From contig NZ_JABVXF010000013.1 in NCBI RefSeq assembly GCF_013349995.1, positions 44,631 through 108,630 of the forward strand: DNA of 64,000 nucleotides. The letters are read 5' to 3'. The position numbers and the translations under genes are program-made. Each line of letters opens with the position of its first letter. Within the stretch, counting starts at the first letter, position 1. The notes beneath the pieces are model-generated. The model ran no database searches. It worked only from the letters and a program-made list of their open reading frames with translations, and was not told where the DNA came from. This DNA is from Pseudoalteromonas sp. 0303. Its GTDB lineage: Bacteria > Pseudomonadota > Gammaproteobacteria > Enterobacterales > Alteromonadaceae. This document shows positions 54,064 through 63,942 of this stretch, one piece after another.

Positions 54064-54684
54064 TTACGCCGCTGGGCTAGTTTGTGCTAAGTCATCAAGT
54101 TTAATTTGTAATAACGGATTGTTTTCAAGGCCGCCATTATCAGCAGCAGCTTGGTATTGGCTGCGAGCTTGGTCTTTGTCGCCTTGTGCAGCATAAACAT
54201 CGCCTTTTAATTCAGCGACTGCAGCAGCAAATGATGCTGGAAGCTGGGCGTTTAGCGTTGTTAGCGCTTGCTCATATTGCTTTTGTGCAAGGTGAACACG
54301 AGCAAGGCGCGTTGTTGCCGTTGCTTTAAGCTCAGGGTTTTGCTCGTTGGTGATGATCCAGTTAAGCTTTTCGCTTGCTGCATCAAGGTCATTCTTGTCA
54401 ACAGCTTCTTTCGCCGCTACAAATGCTGTTAGCGTGCTGTAGCTTGACTCGCCATTGTCTTTGATAAACGTATCCGCTTTTTCTAGCACGGCACCGCTTT
54501 CAACAAGTTGTGTGAAAGAGTCAGATGCTTTCTCAGCTGTGGTGATTTGGTTTTGGTTATAAGCTTTCCAACCATATAAACCACCTAAACCTGCAACAAT
54601 ACCAATTGCAAGTGCTAAACCATTTTCACGGAAAAAGCGTTTGATCGCTTCTTCTTGTTGTTCTTCTGTTGAATAAATTTCCAT
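54064..54684 (-). CDS. yfgM: YfgM, ancillary SecYEG translocon protein
   Basis: The 206-residue inner-membrane protein has one helix at about 22-42 (LALAIGIVAGLGGLYGWKAY) and a periplasmic TPR part (KATATTRLARVHLAQKQYEQ, LPASFAAAVAELKGDVYAAQGD). YfgM works with PpiD at the translocon exit. An acidic cytosolic start (EIYSTEEQQEEAIKRFF) is typical. It is 24 bases downstream of hisS. Confidence 0.95.
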   Translation of the reverse strand: MEIYSTEEQQEEAIKRFFRENGLALAIGIVAGLGGLYGWKAYNQNQITTAEKASDSFTQLVESGAVLEKADTFIKDNGESSYSTLTAFVAAKEAVDKNDLDAASEKLNWIITNEQNPELKATATTRLARVHLAQKQYEQALTTLNAQLPASFAAAVAELKGDVYAAQGDKDQARSQYQAAADNGGLENNPLLQIKLDDLAQTSPAA

Positions 54685-54708
54685 GCTTACCTCTGTTGCT
54701 AGCTGGGC

Positions 54709-55983
54709 TTAAATAAGTTCAGCTAGTAGCGTTTTCGCTTCTTCTAGTTTTAAGGTGACTTGTTCTTTACGCTCACGTAAGTACTTAATAGTCACAACGC
54801 CTTGTTCTAATTCATCTTCGCCGATAATAACTGCGACTAGAGCATCGCTTTTATCTGCGCGTTTTAATTGCTTTTTAAAGTTGCCACCGCCTGCGTGCAC
54901 CATAACACGTAGACCTGCAACATCTTTACGTAATTGAGCGGCAATGATAGGCGCTTGAATGCTGGCTTTATCGCCCATGGCTGCCAAATATACATCAGCA
55001 CTACGGCGGATGTCACCTACACTTTCTAGTGCTTGAAGTAATAACACTAAACGCTCAAGACCCATTGCAAAACCTACCGCTGGTGTTGCTTTACCGCCTA
55101 GTTGTTCAACTAGACCATCGTAACGACCACCGGCACAAACGGTTCCTTGTGCGCCTAGGCTATCGGTTACCCACTCAAAAACAGTGCGGTTATAATAGTC
55201 AAGTCCACGTACAAGCTTTTCATTTACCGTGTATTCGACGCCTGCAGCGTCTAAACGTTCACATAAATTTTCAAAATGTTCTTTTGATTCAGCGTCTAAG
55301 TGCTCAGATAGTTTAGGCGCATCAGTTAAAATAGCTTGTACATCAGGGTTTTTGCTATCTAACACACGTAAAGGATTAGTGTGCATACGACGCTTAGAGT
55401 CTTCATCAAGTACATCGACGTGTTGCTCTAAGTAAGCAACAAGTGCATCTCGATAGTCTGCACGCGCTTCATTTGAACCCAATGAATTAAGCTCAAGACG
55501 AACGTGCTCACTGATACCAAACTCTTTCCATAATTGGGCTGTCAGCAAAATAACTTCTGCATCAATATCAGCAGTGGCAATGCCGAATGTTTCTAAACCA
55601 AATTGGTGGAATTGACGGTAACGGCCTTTTTGTGGACGCTCGTGACGGAACATAGGGCCCATGTACCATAAACGTTGTTCTTGGTTATACAGTAAACCGT
55701 TTTGATTACCTGCACGCACACACACTGCGGTACCTTCAGGGCGAAGAGTCAAGTTATCGCCATTACGGTCAGCAAAGGTATACATTTCTTTTTCGACGAT
55801 ATCGGTTACTTCACCGATAGAGCGCTTGAATAGGTCGGTTGATTCAACAATTGGAAAACGAATTTCTTGATAACCAAACGATGAAACTGTTTCACGTAAA
55901 ATGTCTTCTACTTTCTGCCAAATTTGCGTATCGCCTGGCAGACAATCGTTCATACCACGAACTGCCTGAATTTGTTTTGCCAC
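54709..55983 (-). CDS. hisS: Histidyl-tRNA synthetase
   Basis: The class II synthetase has 424 residues, identical to E. coli HisRS in length. Motif 2 is [14 protein letters not shown] near 112; histidine-specific [14 protein letters not shown] lies near 258 and motif 3 GFAMGLERL near 307. The C-terminal anticodon-binding domain covers about 330-424. It charges tRNA-His. The spacer to ispG upstream (about 130 bp) carries a hairpin. Confidence 0.98.
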   Translation of the reverse strand: MAKQIQAVRGMNDCLPGDTQIWQKVEDILRETVSSFGYQEIRFPIVESTDLFKRSIGEVTDIVEKEMYTFADRNGDNLTLRPEGTAVCVRAGNQNGLLYNQEQRLWYMGPMFRHERPQKGRYRQFHQFGLETFGIATADIDAEVILLTAQLWKEFGISEHVRLELNSLGSNEARADYRDALVAYLEQHVDVLDEDSKRRMHTNPLRVLDSKNPDVQAILTDAPKLSEHLDAESKEHFENLCERLDAAGVEYTVNEKLVRGLDYYNRTVFEWVTDSLGAQGTVCAGGRYDGLVEQLGGKATPAVGFAMGLERLVLLLQALESVGDIRRSADVYLAAMGDKASIQAPIIAAQLRKDVAGLRVMVHAGGGNFKKQLKRADKSDALVAVIIGEDELEQGVVTIKYLRERKEQVTLKLEEAKTLLAELI

Positions 55984-56082
55984 TGATAAATCCTAAATAC
56001 TGTACTTGCGCTGAAAAAATCGCGCCTCAAGAAAAACTAAAAAATTGACCCGTCATTATACCGTCTAAGCGGTAAAGGTAAA

Positions 56083-56104
56083 CGGCAAACCCAAGGGTTT
56101 GCCG
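56083..56104 (-). terminator. Perfect palindrome between ispG and hisS
   Basis: Ten-bp arms (cggcaaaccc with gggtttgccg) with only two bases between, 12 bp past the ispG stop. It is a terminator or partial attenuator ahead of hisS; the T-content after it on the minus strand is modest. Confidence 0.55.
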
Positions 56105-56116
56105 AGTATATGCGAA

Positions 56117-57235
56117 TTATTCAACGATTTTGATGTCGATTGGCGTTTCTTTCTCTTTTTTAGCGATAAAGTCGCGCACATAGCCTTCAAGTTGGTCGAC
56201 AATGTTATCGTTATCGATACGTGCTTTTTGGCGCTCACCATTGATGTATAAGCCAGAGCGACGGTTCGCACCAGCAAGGCCGATATCACTAACCAGCGCT
56301 TCGCCAGGACCATTAACTACACAACCAATCACCGACACTGACATAGGCTCAACCACATCTTCAAGGCGCTCTTCAAGCTGGTTCATGGTGCTTACCACAT
56401 CAAACTCTTGGCGTGAGCAGCTCGGGCAGGCAATAAAGTTAATGCCGCGTGAGCGAATGCGTAATGATTTTAAAATATCAAACCCCACTTTGATCTCTTG
56501 TACCGGATCGGCAGCAAGTGATACGCGTAATGTGTCACCAATGCCTTCGGCAAGTAGCATACCTAAACCAACAGCCGATTTAACAGAACCTGAGCGCATG
56601 CCGCCTGCTTCGGTAATACCTAAATGCAGAGGCTGGTCGATTTCTTTGGCAAGTAAACGATACGCACCAACCGCTAAAAATACATCTGACGCCTTAACAG
56701 ATACTTTAAATTGATCAAAGTCTAAACGTTGTAAGATCTCAACATGGCGCATAGCTGATTCAAGAAGTGCTTCTGGTGTTGGTTCACCGTATTTTTCTTG
56801 TAAGTCGCGCTCTAATGAACCGCCATTAACACCAATACGAATCGGAATGTTATGCTCACGTGCTGAGTCTACAACGGCACGAATACGCTCTTCGCTACCT
56901 ATGTTACCAGGGTTAATACGTAAACAATCCGCACCATACTGAGCCACTTTTAATGCAATACGGTAATCAAAGTGAATATCTGTTACCAGCGGGATAGTGA
57001 CTTGTTCTTTAATGCTTTTAAATGCTTCAGCTGCTTCCATAGTTGGTACAGACACACGCACAATATCGGCGCCGGCATCTTGAATAGCTTGAATTTGTGC
57101 AACCGTTGCATCGATATCTAGGGTGTTGGTGTTAGTCATCGACTGAACGGCAATTGGCGCACCATCACCAATTGGTACGTTACCTACGTTAATACGGGTC
57201 GATTTTCTGCGTTTAATAGGAGATTCTGAAAACAT
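56117..57235 (-). CDS. ispG: 4-hydroxy-3-methylbut-2-en-1-yl diphosphate synthase (flavodoxin)
   Basis: IspG is the penultimate enzyme of the MEP isoprenoid pathway and holds a 4Fe-4S cluster. The 372-residue protein has a TIM barrel ([33 protein letters not shown]) and a C-terminal cluster domain with cysteines in [13 protein letters not shown] and [11 protein letters not shown]. Length equals E. coli IspG. It starts five bases after rodZ and is translated from the same transcript. Confidence 0.98.
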   Translation of the reverse strand: MFSESPIKRRKSTRINVGNVPIGDGAPIAVQSMTNTNTLDIDATVAQIQAIQDAGADIVRVSVPTMEAAEAFKSIKEQVTIPLVTDIHFDYRIALKVAQYGADCLRINPGNIGSEERIRAVVDSAREHNIPIRIGVNGGSLERDLQEKYGEPTPEALLESAMRHVEILQRLDFDQFKVSVKASDVFLAVGAYRLLAKEIDQPLHLGITEAGGMRSGSVKSAVGLGMLLAEGIGDTLRVSLAADPVQEIKVGFDILKSLRIRSRGINFIACPSCSRQEFDVVSTMNQLEERLEDVVEPMSVSVIGCVVNGPGEALVSDIGLAGANRRSGLYINGERQKARIDNDNIVDQLEGYVRDFIAKKEKETPIDIKIVE

Positions 57236-57240
57236 TGCGG

Positions 57241-58128
57241 TTACTCTGATAACGGTAAAGTAAATTTAGCTAAGCGATTTTTGGCAAAATGTGAGGTATC
57301 GACGGCTTGACCTTGAAAAGTAATATCGACTACTTGGTGTTTGCCTAATACTACATTAAACGGCTGTGGGCCGGTTACTGTCATAATGTAACCTGCTTTT
57401 TTAACACCAAAAGCGATGCGATCGCCGTTGCCATCGTGAATTTCTACCCAGCTATCTTCATTGAAGTGCATCACCACTTCGCTGTGCTCAGGATCTGCCT
57501 TTTCAGTTTGTGGCTGAGCAGCAGATTGGTTTTGTGATGCAGCTTGATTTTGTGCTTCGTTGCTGGTCGTTGGCGCATCAGCTTCAGGCTGAGCGATTTC
57601 TTGCTCGCCTTCAGCGAGTGGTTGAATGGTTTCTTCAGCTGGTGCTTCTACAGCTAAGTCAGGTGAAATATCACTGCTTTCAAGTTGATTTGGCATCGCA
57701 GTCGTGACCGGCTCTTCGATATTCTGGTTGCTATTTTGCCACCACCAAAACACAGACGAGCCAATGATCACCGCTAAGATAAAGTAGCTAAACAGCATTA
57801 AACGGCTGTCATGTGCTTCTTTTTCTGTGCGGCGAGAAAAGCTCTGCATTTTTGACTTTTTCTCAGGCTCAACGTGCTCAGGCAGTAATTCAAGCATGGT
57901 TTGGCTATCGATTTTAAGCTCACGGCAATAGCTTCTGATATAACCTTTTACGAAGGTCGCAGGGCCTAGTAGTTCGTGCTCGTCGTTTTCTAGTCGTTGT
58001 AACTGTAAAACTGATAACTTTAATGCACCAGCAAGTTGCTCAAGGCTCATTCCTGCGTCTTCGCGGCGCTTTTTTAGCGCTTGGCCGAGCGTTTCTTGTG
58101 GTTGTTCTAAATTGTTTTCTTCATTCAT
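57241..58128 (-). CDS. rodZ: Cytoskeletal protein RodZ
   Basis: RodZ links MreB to the elongation complex and sets rod shape. The 295-residue protein has an N-terminal helix-turn-helix ([20 protein letters not shown]) and one membrane helix near 111-130 ([19 protein letters not shown]). A Q/E/A-rich periplasmic linker and a C-terminal DUF4115 beta domain follow ([20 protein letters not shown]). The start overlaps the pilW stop by four bases. Gene order pilW-rodZ-ispG matches other gammaproteobacteria. Confidence 0.96.
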   Translation of the reverse strand: MNEENNLEQPQETLGQALKKRREDAGMSLEQLAGALKLSVLQLQRLENDEHELLGPATFVKGYIRSYCRELKIDSQTMLELLPEHVEPEKKSKMQSFSRRTEKEAHDSRLMLFSYFILAVIIGSSVFWWWQNSNQNIEEPVTTAMPNQLESSDISPDLAVEAPAEETIQPLAEGEQEIAQPEADAPTTSNEAQNQAASQNQSAAQPQTEKADPEHSEVVMHFNEDSWVEIHDGNGDRIAFGVKKAGYIMTVTGPQPFNVVLGKHQVVDITFQGQAVDTSHFAKNRLAKFTLPLSE

Positions 58129-59936
58129 AATGCGTATGAGTCTGGATCTACCAATAAGAGTCTATGCCCAGGTTCTAGGGCGACATCTGGGCTCAATTTG
58201 TTCCAGCGCATTAACTGATCGATCAATACGCTATGCTGTGTGGCTATGCTAAAGAGTGTGTCGCCATCATTGATGTCGTGATAAATGTTCGGATCGTTCA
58301 AATAAATGCGAGTACCGTTTTGTACACGATCCGATTCTTTTAAGCCATTCCACAGCAAAATCTTCTGTAGTTTAACATTGTATCGCACCGAAATGCTAAA
58401 GAGGTTTTCACCATTTTCAATAATATGATACGGGATATTCAGCGCCGGTACATTTGCGTTCAGCATGGGTAAGTTAAGCGGCTCGTTTGTCACGCTAAAG
58501 TCAGTGCTATTTGCGGTTGACGCCGTTGTTTGACTGCCACTAAATACGTTTTCGTCTTTTTCTGCTTCGTAAAACACCACAGTGCTGGCATCATTTTTGG
58601 TATTTTGCGAGTTTGCTGGCGTTTGTTGTTGAACGCTTGGCGTTTGCGGTGCACCAAATGACACTATGGTCACTTCATCATTGCTTTGCGCGTCTGCTTG
58701 CTGCTTTGCAATAACTGGAGTTTGTTCAACTTTACGAGAGGAAACTGTTTGGAAACCTTCGTCAGTTTGCTTTGTGAGCGTCTCTGGCGTTGTATCGCTC
58801 GTTTGTGAAGAGGCGAGTGTCTCTGTTACGGGCTTTTCTCCGCTGTCTGAGTTTACCTCAGTAGGCACCTGTTTATTACTTTGCGCTACAGTTTGTGGCT
58901 CGGGTTGAGTTTTGTTTACAGTTGGCTGCTCAACTGGAGAAGCTTGTTCATTAGTTGTTGGAACATTTGTGGTCTTTACAAGGCTTTGCCCAGTAGCAGC
59001 CACTGACGCCTGTGCAACAACAGCTTGTTTTGCAGGTGCTTTTCTTTTCACGATGCGAATTTTTGGCTGATCTTTGCTAACCGTGCTGTTATCGCTTGAG
59101 ATTTTCAGTTCTTCAAGCTGCGCTTGACGGTATTTTTCTCGTAGAACTTCAAATTCTGAGCGTTTAGTTTGTCCAGATGAAATGGTTTTTGCTTCTACTG
59201 AACCTGGATAGGTTTGTAGAATAATACCTGCCGTTGTTTCAGCTTTTTCAATATGGCCCATGCGTTGCTGAATTAAGTAGCTGAGCATGAGTGCTCGAGG
59301 TGTTACTCGGCCTAAAGACTCGTATTTTTCAATGATATCTTCAGCTTTATGAAGATCGCTTTTTGCGTAATACAAACCAGCAAGGCTTATCATTGAAGAA
59401 GGACGCTGTGAGCTGTGATTTAGTGCTGACTTAAGGTATTTTTCTGCGTTTTCAAAATCATCAAATTCAATCGCGCACAAGGCTAAGTTTTCGTAACTTT
59501 CAGCTACACGGATATAGCTAGGAATTGAAATCGCCTTAAGAAGCTCTTCTGCTGCGCGGTCGTATTCGCCAATGCCACACAAAAATACACCGTAGTTATT
59601 TAAGGTGTTCGGATCATTAGGGGCGATTTTTAGTGCGCGTTGATAGGCTTTATCTGCTAGCTCAGGTTCATCAACCTGTTGATAGTAATAAGCTAAAGAA
59701 TAGTGTACTTCAGGAAGGTCAGGGGCAAAGTCTGCGGCACGTTCTAGGTTATATTTTGCTTGCGAGTTGTTGCCTGTCTTTAAGTACTGTAACGCAAGGG
59801 CGATACGAGTACGAGCAGCACCGGTATTATTAATCTTTTTTTCAACAACGGGTCTGTCGCTACCATTGTAGCTGTTTTCTGTAACACACCCTGTTAATGC
59901 TATTGCACTAACAGTAATGGCAAGTATAGAACGCAT
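58125..59936 (-). CDS. pilW: PilW/PilF-type TPR lipoprotein with two C-terminal LysM domains
   Basis: The 603-residue protein has a lipobox LTGC (Cys17) and a TPR array at about 38-245 (TGNNSQAKYNLERAADFAPD, PNDPNTLNNYGVFLCGIGEY). This is the PilW (PilF) pilotin needed to assemble the PilQ secretin of type IV pili. Known PilW proteins end near 250 residues. Here a Q/T/S/P-rich linker (about 280-490) and two LysM modules follow (YHIIENGENLFSISVRYNVK near 505 and YHDINDGDTLFSIATQHSVL near 553). LysM binds peptidoglycan glycan strands. The order rlmN-pilW-rodZ supports the PilW assignment. Confidence 0.9.
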   Translation of the reverse strand: MRSILAITVSAIALTGCVTENSYNGSDRPVVEKKINNTGAARTRIALALQYLKTGNNSQAKYNLERAADFAPDLPEVHYSLAYYYQQVDEPELADKAYQRALKIAPNDPNTLNNYGVFLCGIGEYDRAAEELLKAISIPSYIRVAESYENLALCAIEFDDFENAEKYLKSALNHSSQRPSSMISLAGLYYAKSDLHKAEDIIEKYESLGRVTPRALMLSYLIQQRMGHIEKAETTAGIILQTYPGSVEAKTISSGQTKRSEFEVLREKYRQAQLEELKISSDNSTVSKDQPKIRIVKRKAPAKQAVVAQASVAATGQSLVKTTNVPTTNEQASPVEQPTVNKTQPEPQTVAQSNKQVPTEVNSDSGEKPVTETLASSQTSDTTPETLTKQTDEGFQTVSSRKVEQTPVIAKQQADAQSNDEVTIVSFGAPQTPSVQQQTPANSQNTKNDASTVVFYEAEKDENVFSGSQTTASTANSTDFSVTNEPLNLPMLNANVPALNIPYHIIENGENLFSISVRYNVKLQKILLWNGLKESDRVQNGTRIYLNDPNIYHDINDGDTLFSIATQHSVLIDQLMRWNKLSPDVALEPGHRLLLVDPDSYAL

Positions 59937-59978
59937 TACCTAATCTCTTCTTTGATTCCGTATGCCTATCTTACCGAA

Positions 59979-60033
59979 AAGCCTTTGTGTTGCATCTATT
60001 ATTTTAAAAATAACGAGTTTGTCACAAAGGCTT
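59979..60033. repeat. Inverted repeat between rlmN and pilW
   Basis: Eleven-bp arms (aagcctttgtg with cacaaaggctt) separated by 33 bp that include a nested AT-rich palindrome. It is a stem-loop in the transcript just after the rlmN stop. Confidence 0.5.
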
Positions 60034-60050
60034 ATCTTTAAAAGTTACGC

Positions 60051-61181
60051 TTATGCTTGGTGAACATTTACCGCAATAGCGTTATCTTCGCGCATTTTCT
60101 TTTTCGCTAAACGTTTAGTACGGTCTACAACATCACCCACTAATTGCCCACAAGCTGCGTCAATATCATCACCACGGGTACGGCGAACAATACAGGTAAT
60201 TCCCGCTGCTTGTAATACTTTAGAGAAGCGGTCGATGCGGCTGTTGCTCGAACGGCCATATTCATTACCTGGGAATGGGTTAAACGGAATTAGGTTCACT
60301 TTTGAAGGTGTACCTTTTAATGTTTTAACCAATTCGTGTGCTTGATCTGTGCTGTCGTTTACACCTTGTAGCATAACGTATTCGATAGTCACATCTTTGT
60401 TTGCTTTAGAGCCATCAATATAACGACGACACGCCGCTAAAAACTCTTCGATAGGGTACTTTTTATTAATTGGTACCAGTACATCACGCAGCTCATTGTT
60501 TGGTGCGTGAAGTGAAATAGCCAGCGCTACGTCAATTTTCTCTTTTAATAAATCAAGAGCAGGTACCACACCTGATGTACTTAAAGTAACGCGACGCTTT
60601 GATAAACCAAAACCCCAGTCGTCCATCATAAGTTCCATTGCTGGTACTACATTTTTAAGGTTTAGTAATGGCTCACCCATACCCATCATTACCACGTTAG
60701 TAACTGGTCGCTTAGTGCTATCGCCATCTAAACCAATGTCTTTTGCAACACGCCATACCTGACCGATGATCTCAGATACTGATAAGTTACGGTTAAAGCC
60801 TTGTTGTGCTGTTGAGCAGAAAGTACATTCAAGGGCACAACCTACTTGTGATGAAACACATAAAGTTGCACGGTCTTTTTCTGGGATCCAAACAGCTTCT
60901 ACTTCTTGGCCACCTTGTAGCATCAGGGCGTATTTGATGGTGCCATCACTTGCCTGTTGTCTAACTGAGATTTCAGGAGCAACAATTTCACATTCAGCTT
61001 TTAGTTTTTCTTTTAGCTTTTTGTTGACGTTTGTCATGTCGTCAAAATTGTCTACACCAAAATGATAAATCCATTTCATCACCTGATCGCCACGGAATGG
61101 CTTTTCACCGAATGATACAAAAAGCTCACGCATTGCATCTCGGTTTAAATCTAATAAATTAATCTTTTTTTCAGTGGCCAT
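60051..61181 (-). CDS. rlmN: Dual-specificity 23S rRNA/tRNA adenine-C2 methyltransferase RlmN
   Basis: RlmN methylates A2503 of 23S rRNA and A37 of certain tRNAs by radical SAM chemistry. The 376-residue protein has the cluster motif C-x3-C-x2-C in [11 protein letters not shown] near 113-120 and [12 protein letters not shown] near 165. The two reactive cysteines of the mechanism are also matched: the C-terminal one in AACGQL near 348 and the cluster-side motif. It follows ndk after a terminator and a long inverted repeat. Confidence 0.97.
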   Translation of the reverse strand: MATEKKINLLDLNRDAMRELFVSFGEKPFRGDQVMKWIYHFGVDNFDDMTNVNKKLKEKLKAECEIVAPEISVRQQASDGTIKYALMLQGGQEVEAVWIPEKDRATLCVSSQVGCALECTFCSTAQQGFNRNLSVSEIIGQVWRVAKDIGLDGDSTKRPVTNVVMMGMGEPLLNLKNVVPAMELMMDDWGFGLSKRRVTLSTSGVVPALDLLKEKIDVALAISLHAPNNELRDVLVPINKKYPIEEFLAACRRYIDGSKANKDVTIEYVMLQGVNDSTDQAHELVKTLKGTPSKVNLIPFNPFPGNEYGRSSNSRIDRFSKVLQAAGITCIVRRTRGDDIDAACGQLVGDVVDRTKRLAKKKMREDNAIAVNVHQA

Positions 61182-61247
61182 GAAACAACCTCAATCAGTG
61201 ACGGTGGTAAGTAGTTTGGGTGCGCGATTGTACATTATTTAATCGAC

Positions 61248-61294
61248 TTAGTCATTAGCTAAACAGATTTACAATAGGCTTAGCTAATGACTAA
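61248..61294. repeat. Perfect 15-bp inverted repeat between ndk and rlmN
   Basis: Arms ttagtcattagctaa (61248-61262) and ttagctaatgactaa (61280-61294) with a 17-bp spacer. They abut the ndk terminator and lie 67 bp upstream of the rlmN start. Confidence 0.7.
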
Positions 61295-61317
61295 AAAAGG
61301 GCCCGAAAGCCCTTTTT
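61294..61317. terminator. Rho-independent terminator after ndk
   Basis: Stem aaaaagggc / gcccttttt with 6-nt loop ccgaaa, 35 bp past the ndk stop, with T-runs on both strands. Confidence 0.9.
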
Positions 61318-61351
61318 CTTCTGCATCACAGACTTAGCTGTGAACTCGAAA

Positions 61352-61783
61352 TTAACGAGTACGTGGGCAGATTTCTTCGTCAGCGAAGAAGTATGCGATT
61401 TCACGTGCAGCTGATTCAACAGCGTCAGAACCGTGAACAGCATTTTCGTCGATGCTGTCTGCGTAGTCAGCACGTAAAGTACCAGCTAGTGCTTCAGCAG
61501 GGTTAGTAGCACCCATGATTTCACGGTTTTTAAGTACTGCGTTCTCACCTTCAAGAACAGTAACCATTACTGGACCAGATGTCATGAACTCAACTAAAGC
61601 ACCGAAGAAAGGACGCTCGCTGTGCTCAGCGTAGAAACCTTCAGCTTTTTCTTTTGAAAGGTGAACCATTTTAGCTGCAACGATTTTAAGACCAGCAGTT
61701 TCGAAACGGTTGTAGATAGCACCGATGTGGTTTTTAGCAACTGCATCAGGTTTTACGATTGAAAAAGTACGCTCTAAAGCCAT
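61352..61783 (-). CDS. ndk: Nucleoside diphosphate kinase
   Basis: Ndk transfers the gamma phosphate between nucleoside triphosphates and diphosphates through a phospho-histidine. The 143-residue protein has the start [15 protein letters not shown], the ADYADSID turn and the active-site [16 protein letters not shown] with His117. Length equals E. coli Ndk. A TATAAT-like -10 element is visible on the minus strand at about 61836-61841. Own terminator downstream, so a single-gene transcript is likely. Confidence 0.98.
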   Translation of the reverse strand: MALERTFSIVKPDAVAKNHIGAIYNRFETAGLKIVAAKMVHLSKEKAEGFYAEHSERPFFGALVEFMTSGPVMVTVLEGENAVLKNREIMGATNPAEALAGTLRADYADSIDENAVHGSDAVESAAREIAYFFADEEICPRTR

Positions 61784-62024
61784 CTTTATGCTCCAATAAT
61801 TTTAAATTTAAAAGGTTAAATATTAACGGGCGCGAATTATACGCGCTTTACGTGAAAATTCCTAATTTAATTAAATAGTCATTTGATGGCATTTTCATGA
61901 ACCCTAACCATGTATAGCAACACGGGTATAAAGTGTGAGCGAATTTTAGCAGTTAAGTACTTGTTGTGGGCTATTTTATAGGCAATTATTAACTCAGGAA
62001 ATGATAAAACTAATAAGGACAATA

Positions 62025-62615
62025 ATGAAAAATCTTTTACTGGCTAGTTTACTTGCAAGCTGTTTAGCTGGCTGTAATTCAGACTCAAACGATGAGCTTG
62101 AGTGCTCTCCTTACCCCATTGCAATCGATATTAATAATTATGTTGTCACCCCAGAGCAAAGCGAAGCTAATACAGCACTCGCCTATGATGCCTATACCAT
62201 TAAACTAGGTGGTATTGGCGAAGGCGTTTATAGTGAAGGAAATGAGCCCGATCCTGATAAAGAGTATGCAGAGTGTGCTATCCCAGCTTTGGTACTAGGG
62301 AGCGCGAACACCATTACAGCGATTAATATTTACTCAAGCGCTGATTACAACAATGAACTCACTGCGGGTACGAGTTTAAATAGCCTTTTTGATATCAAAG
62401 AAATGTATAATAGTGATTTTGATTATTACAGTGATGGCAACTATGCCAGTGTTGAAAACTTCACAAACGTATTCCCCACTATTGCACCCATATTTATTGA
62501 ACTAAAGCCTAACCAAGCTCCTGAAGTTGAAAGTAGCCATATTTTTTATATCGATATTAGTTTTGCAAACGGCAAAACCTTTGCGCTTGAAACTGAAGAA
62601 GTTCAGCTGTTTTAA
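62025..62615 (+). CDS. Unknown lipoprotein
   Basis: ATG 62025 has an aaggac ribosome-binding site; an ATG eight codons earlier lacks one. The 196-residue precursor has a lipobox LAGC (Cys17) in KNLLLASLLASCLAGCNSDS. Two more cysteines follow (LECSPYP, YAECAIP), then an acidic, beta-rich domain rich in D, E, N and Y. No family is recognised. Single gene with no obvious partner. Confidence 0.75.
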   Translation: MKNLLLASLLASCLAGCNSDSNDELECSPYPIAIDINNYVVTPEQSEANTALAYDAYTIKLGGIGEGVYSEGNEPDPDKEYAECAIPALVLGSANTITAINIYSSADYNNELTAGTSLNSLFDIKEMYNSDFDYYSDGNYASVENFTNVFPTIAPIFIELKPNQAPEVESSHIFYIDISFANGKTFALETEEVQLF

Positions 62616-63058
62616 ATTGCTATTAATCAGCTATTTTCAGCGGGCTTCTCTGCTGACATACCTAATCTCTACTCGCTTACAATTTGCTCACCCAACTAAG
62701 CTAATTGGTATAAATTTACCTTCTCTATAACACATTTAAAAAATGTAAAAACACCACTTCGTTGTTAGCTTTTTGTTCACTTTATCATGGGTAAGCTAAT
62801 TACCCATGATAAAGTGATGTTATTTTAAATTGTTGAAAATGATTTGTTTTTGCTTTTTTGTGTGAATTTAATCTATCTTTTCAGAGAAAAATAGCAACAA
62901 TAAAATTGTAATCGAAATGTTAAATTCAAGTGTACAAAACGCTACATGGTTTTTCGTGAATTCCTGAACTAATTCAATCATAAAATATTAGTGAGTTGAT
63001 TTTTTCTAAACAAAAAATCTTACTTTCATTTTAATTTGAATAATCAAAGGAGAGAACA
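62616..63058. other. 443-bp AT-rich spacer
   Basis: No gene. It contains the 17-bp-stem inverted repeat at 62778-62816 and the promoter of the 63059 operon, whose -10 and -35 elements could not be fixed with confidence. Nothing else was recognised. Confidence 0.5.
62778..62816. repeat. Long perfect hairpin, 17-bp stem and 5-nt loop
   Basis: cactttatcatgggtaa (62778-62794), loop gctaa, ttacccatgataaagtg (62800-62816). It is symmetric without mismatch, 163 bp past the lipoprotein gene and 243 bp before the next. There is no T-run like that of a classic terminator. Confidence 0.8.
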
Positions 63059-63670
63059 ATGAAACTACGCAGTGCACTTTCTAAGTTGTCATGCGCGTCA
63101 GCTTTTGCACTTGGCACTATGCTGACTTTGAGCCCCGCAGCCAATGCAATGAAACTAAAACAACAAAACTTACAAGAGATGGCTGTTGAGTCACAGAGCA
63201 TTATTGCTGGCCAGGTGGTAAGCGTAACAGATGGTTTTGATAACAATCGTCCCTATACCGAAGTGACTATTCAGGTTTCGTCAGATGCAAAAGGCAAGTT
63301 AAAAGACGATTCAAATTACACTTTTCGTCAGTTTGGCCTGATAAAACCTCGCTCTATGGGCAATGGCAAAGTGTATTTAGGCGCAACGCCTGAAGGTTTT
63401 TCTAAATGGCAAGAAGGCGAACAAGTGATTGCCTTTATGTATAAGCCAGCATCAATCACAGGTTTTCAAACGACCGTAGGCCTTGCTCAAGGTAAATTTG
63501 TAGTGCGCAATGGCAAAGTAGAAAACATTTTTGCTAACAAAGGAGTTTTTGAAGGGTTAGATACCAGCAGCTTATCAGCAGAGCAACAAAATCTCTTAAC
63601 CACACCTGGTGCAGTCGATGTGGGAGTTTTTATGGATTTAGTAGGTAAACTGTCTGGAGTACAACAATAA
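63059..63670 (+). CDS. Unknown exported protein
   Basis: The 203-residue protein has a signal peptide (LSCASAFALGTMLTLSPAANA, cut near residue 30). The mature beta-rich domain begins MAVESQSIIAGQVVSVTDGF, with RPYTEVTIQVSSDAKGKL and WQEGEQVIAFMY. This pattern is seen in small exported proteins found next to matrixin-like metalloprotease genes, but no catalytic residue is present here. ATG 63059 has aggagag upstream. The stop overlaps the next start by one base (taATG). Confidence 0.78.
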   Translation: MKLRSALSKLSCASAFALGTMLTLSPAANAMKLKQQNLQEMAVESQSIIAGQVVSVTDGFDNNRPYTEVTIQVSSDAKGKLKDDSNYTFRQFGLIKPRSMGNGKVYLGATPEGFSKWQEGEQVIAFMYKPASITGFQTTVGLAQGKFVVRNGKVENIFANKGVFEGLDTSSLSAEQQNLLTTPGAVDVGVFMDLVGKLSGVQQ

Positions 63671-63942
63671 TGAAATTTTCTAAAATCGCAGCAGCATTAA
63701 CCCTTGCAACTATTTCAACAGGTGCGTTAGCAGGTGGTCCACTTTATATTCATGAACCGACAATGCAGCCATATAAATGGGATACCTCAAAAGGCAGTAT
63801 TCCAGTTTGGACTGATGGCGGTCAACTTATCAAAGATAAAGACGGTAACGATGTTGAAACCTTCACTGTACTTGAAAAAGGCACTGTATTTAACGTTGAT
63901 GTTACCTTACCTGATGGCACAGTCACGGCAAGATCATTATAA
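63670..63942 (+). CDS. Short exported protein, possibly 3'-truncated
   Basis: The 90-residue precursor has a signal peptide (KFSKIAAALTLATISTGALA). The mature part is GGPLYIHEPTMQPYKWDT, then GSIPVWTDGGQ and KDKDGNDVETFTVLEKGT. Such a start, with KW and IPVWTDGG, resembles the first 60 residues of matrixin-like secreted metalloproteases, which go on for several hundred residues. Here the frame stops at 63940-63942 and both other frames stop soon after. It may be a disrupted protease or a genuine short protein. It is one base from the preceding gene and in its operon. Confidence 0.6.
   Translation: MKFSKIAAALTLATISTGALAGGPLYIHEPTMQPYKWDTSKGSIPVWTDGGQLIKDKDGNDVETFTVLEKGTVFNVDVTLPDGTVTARSL

Noticed and set aside
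62616..63058. Second cyclic-di-GMP riboswitch
   Set aside because: No GEMM core strands were found on either strand.
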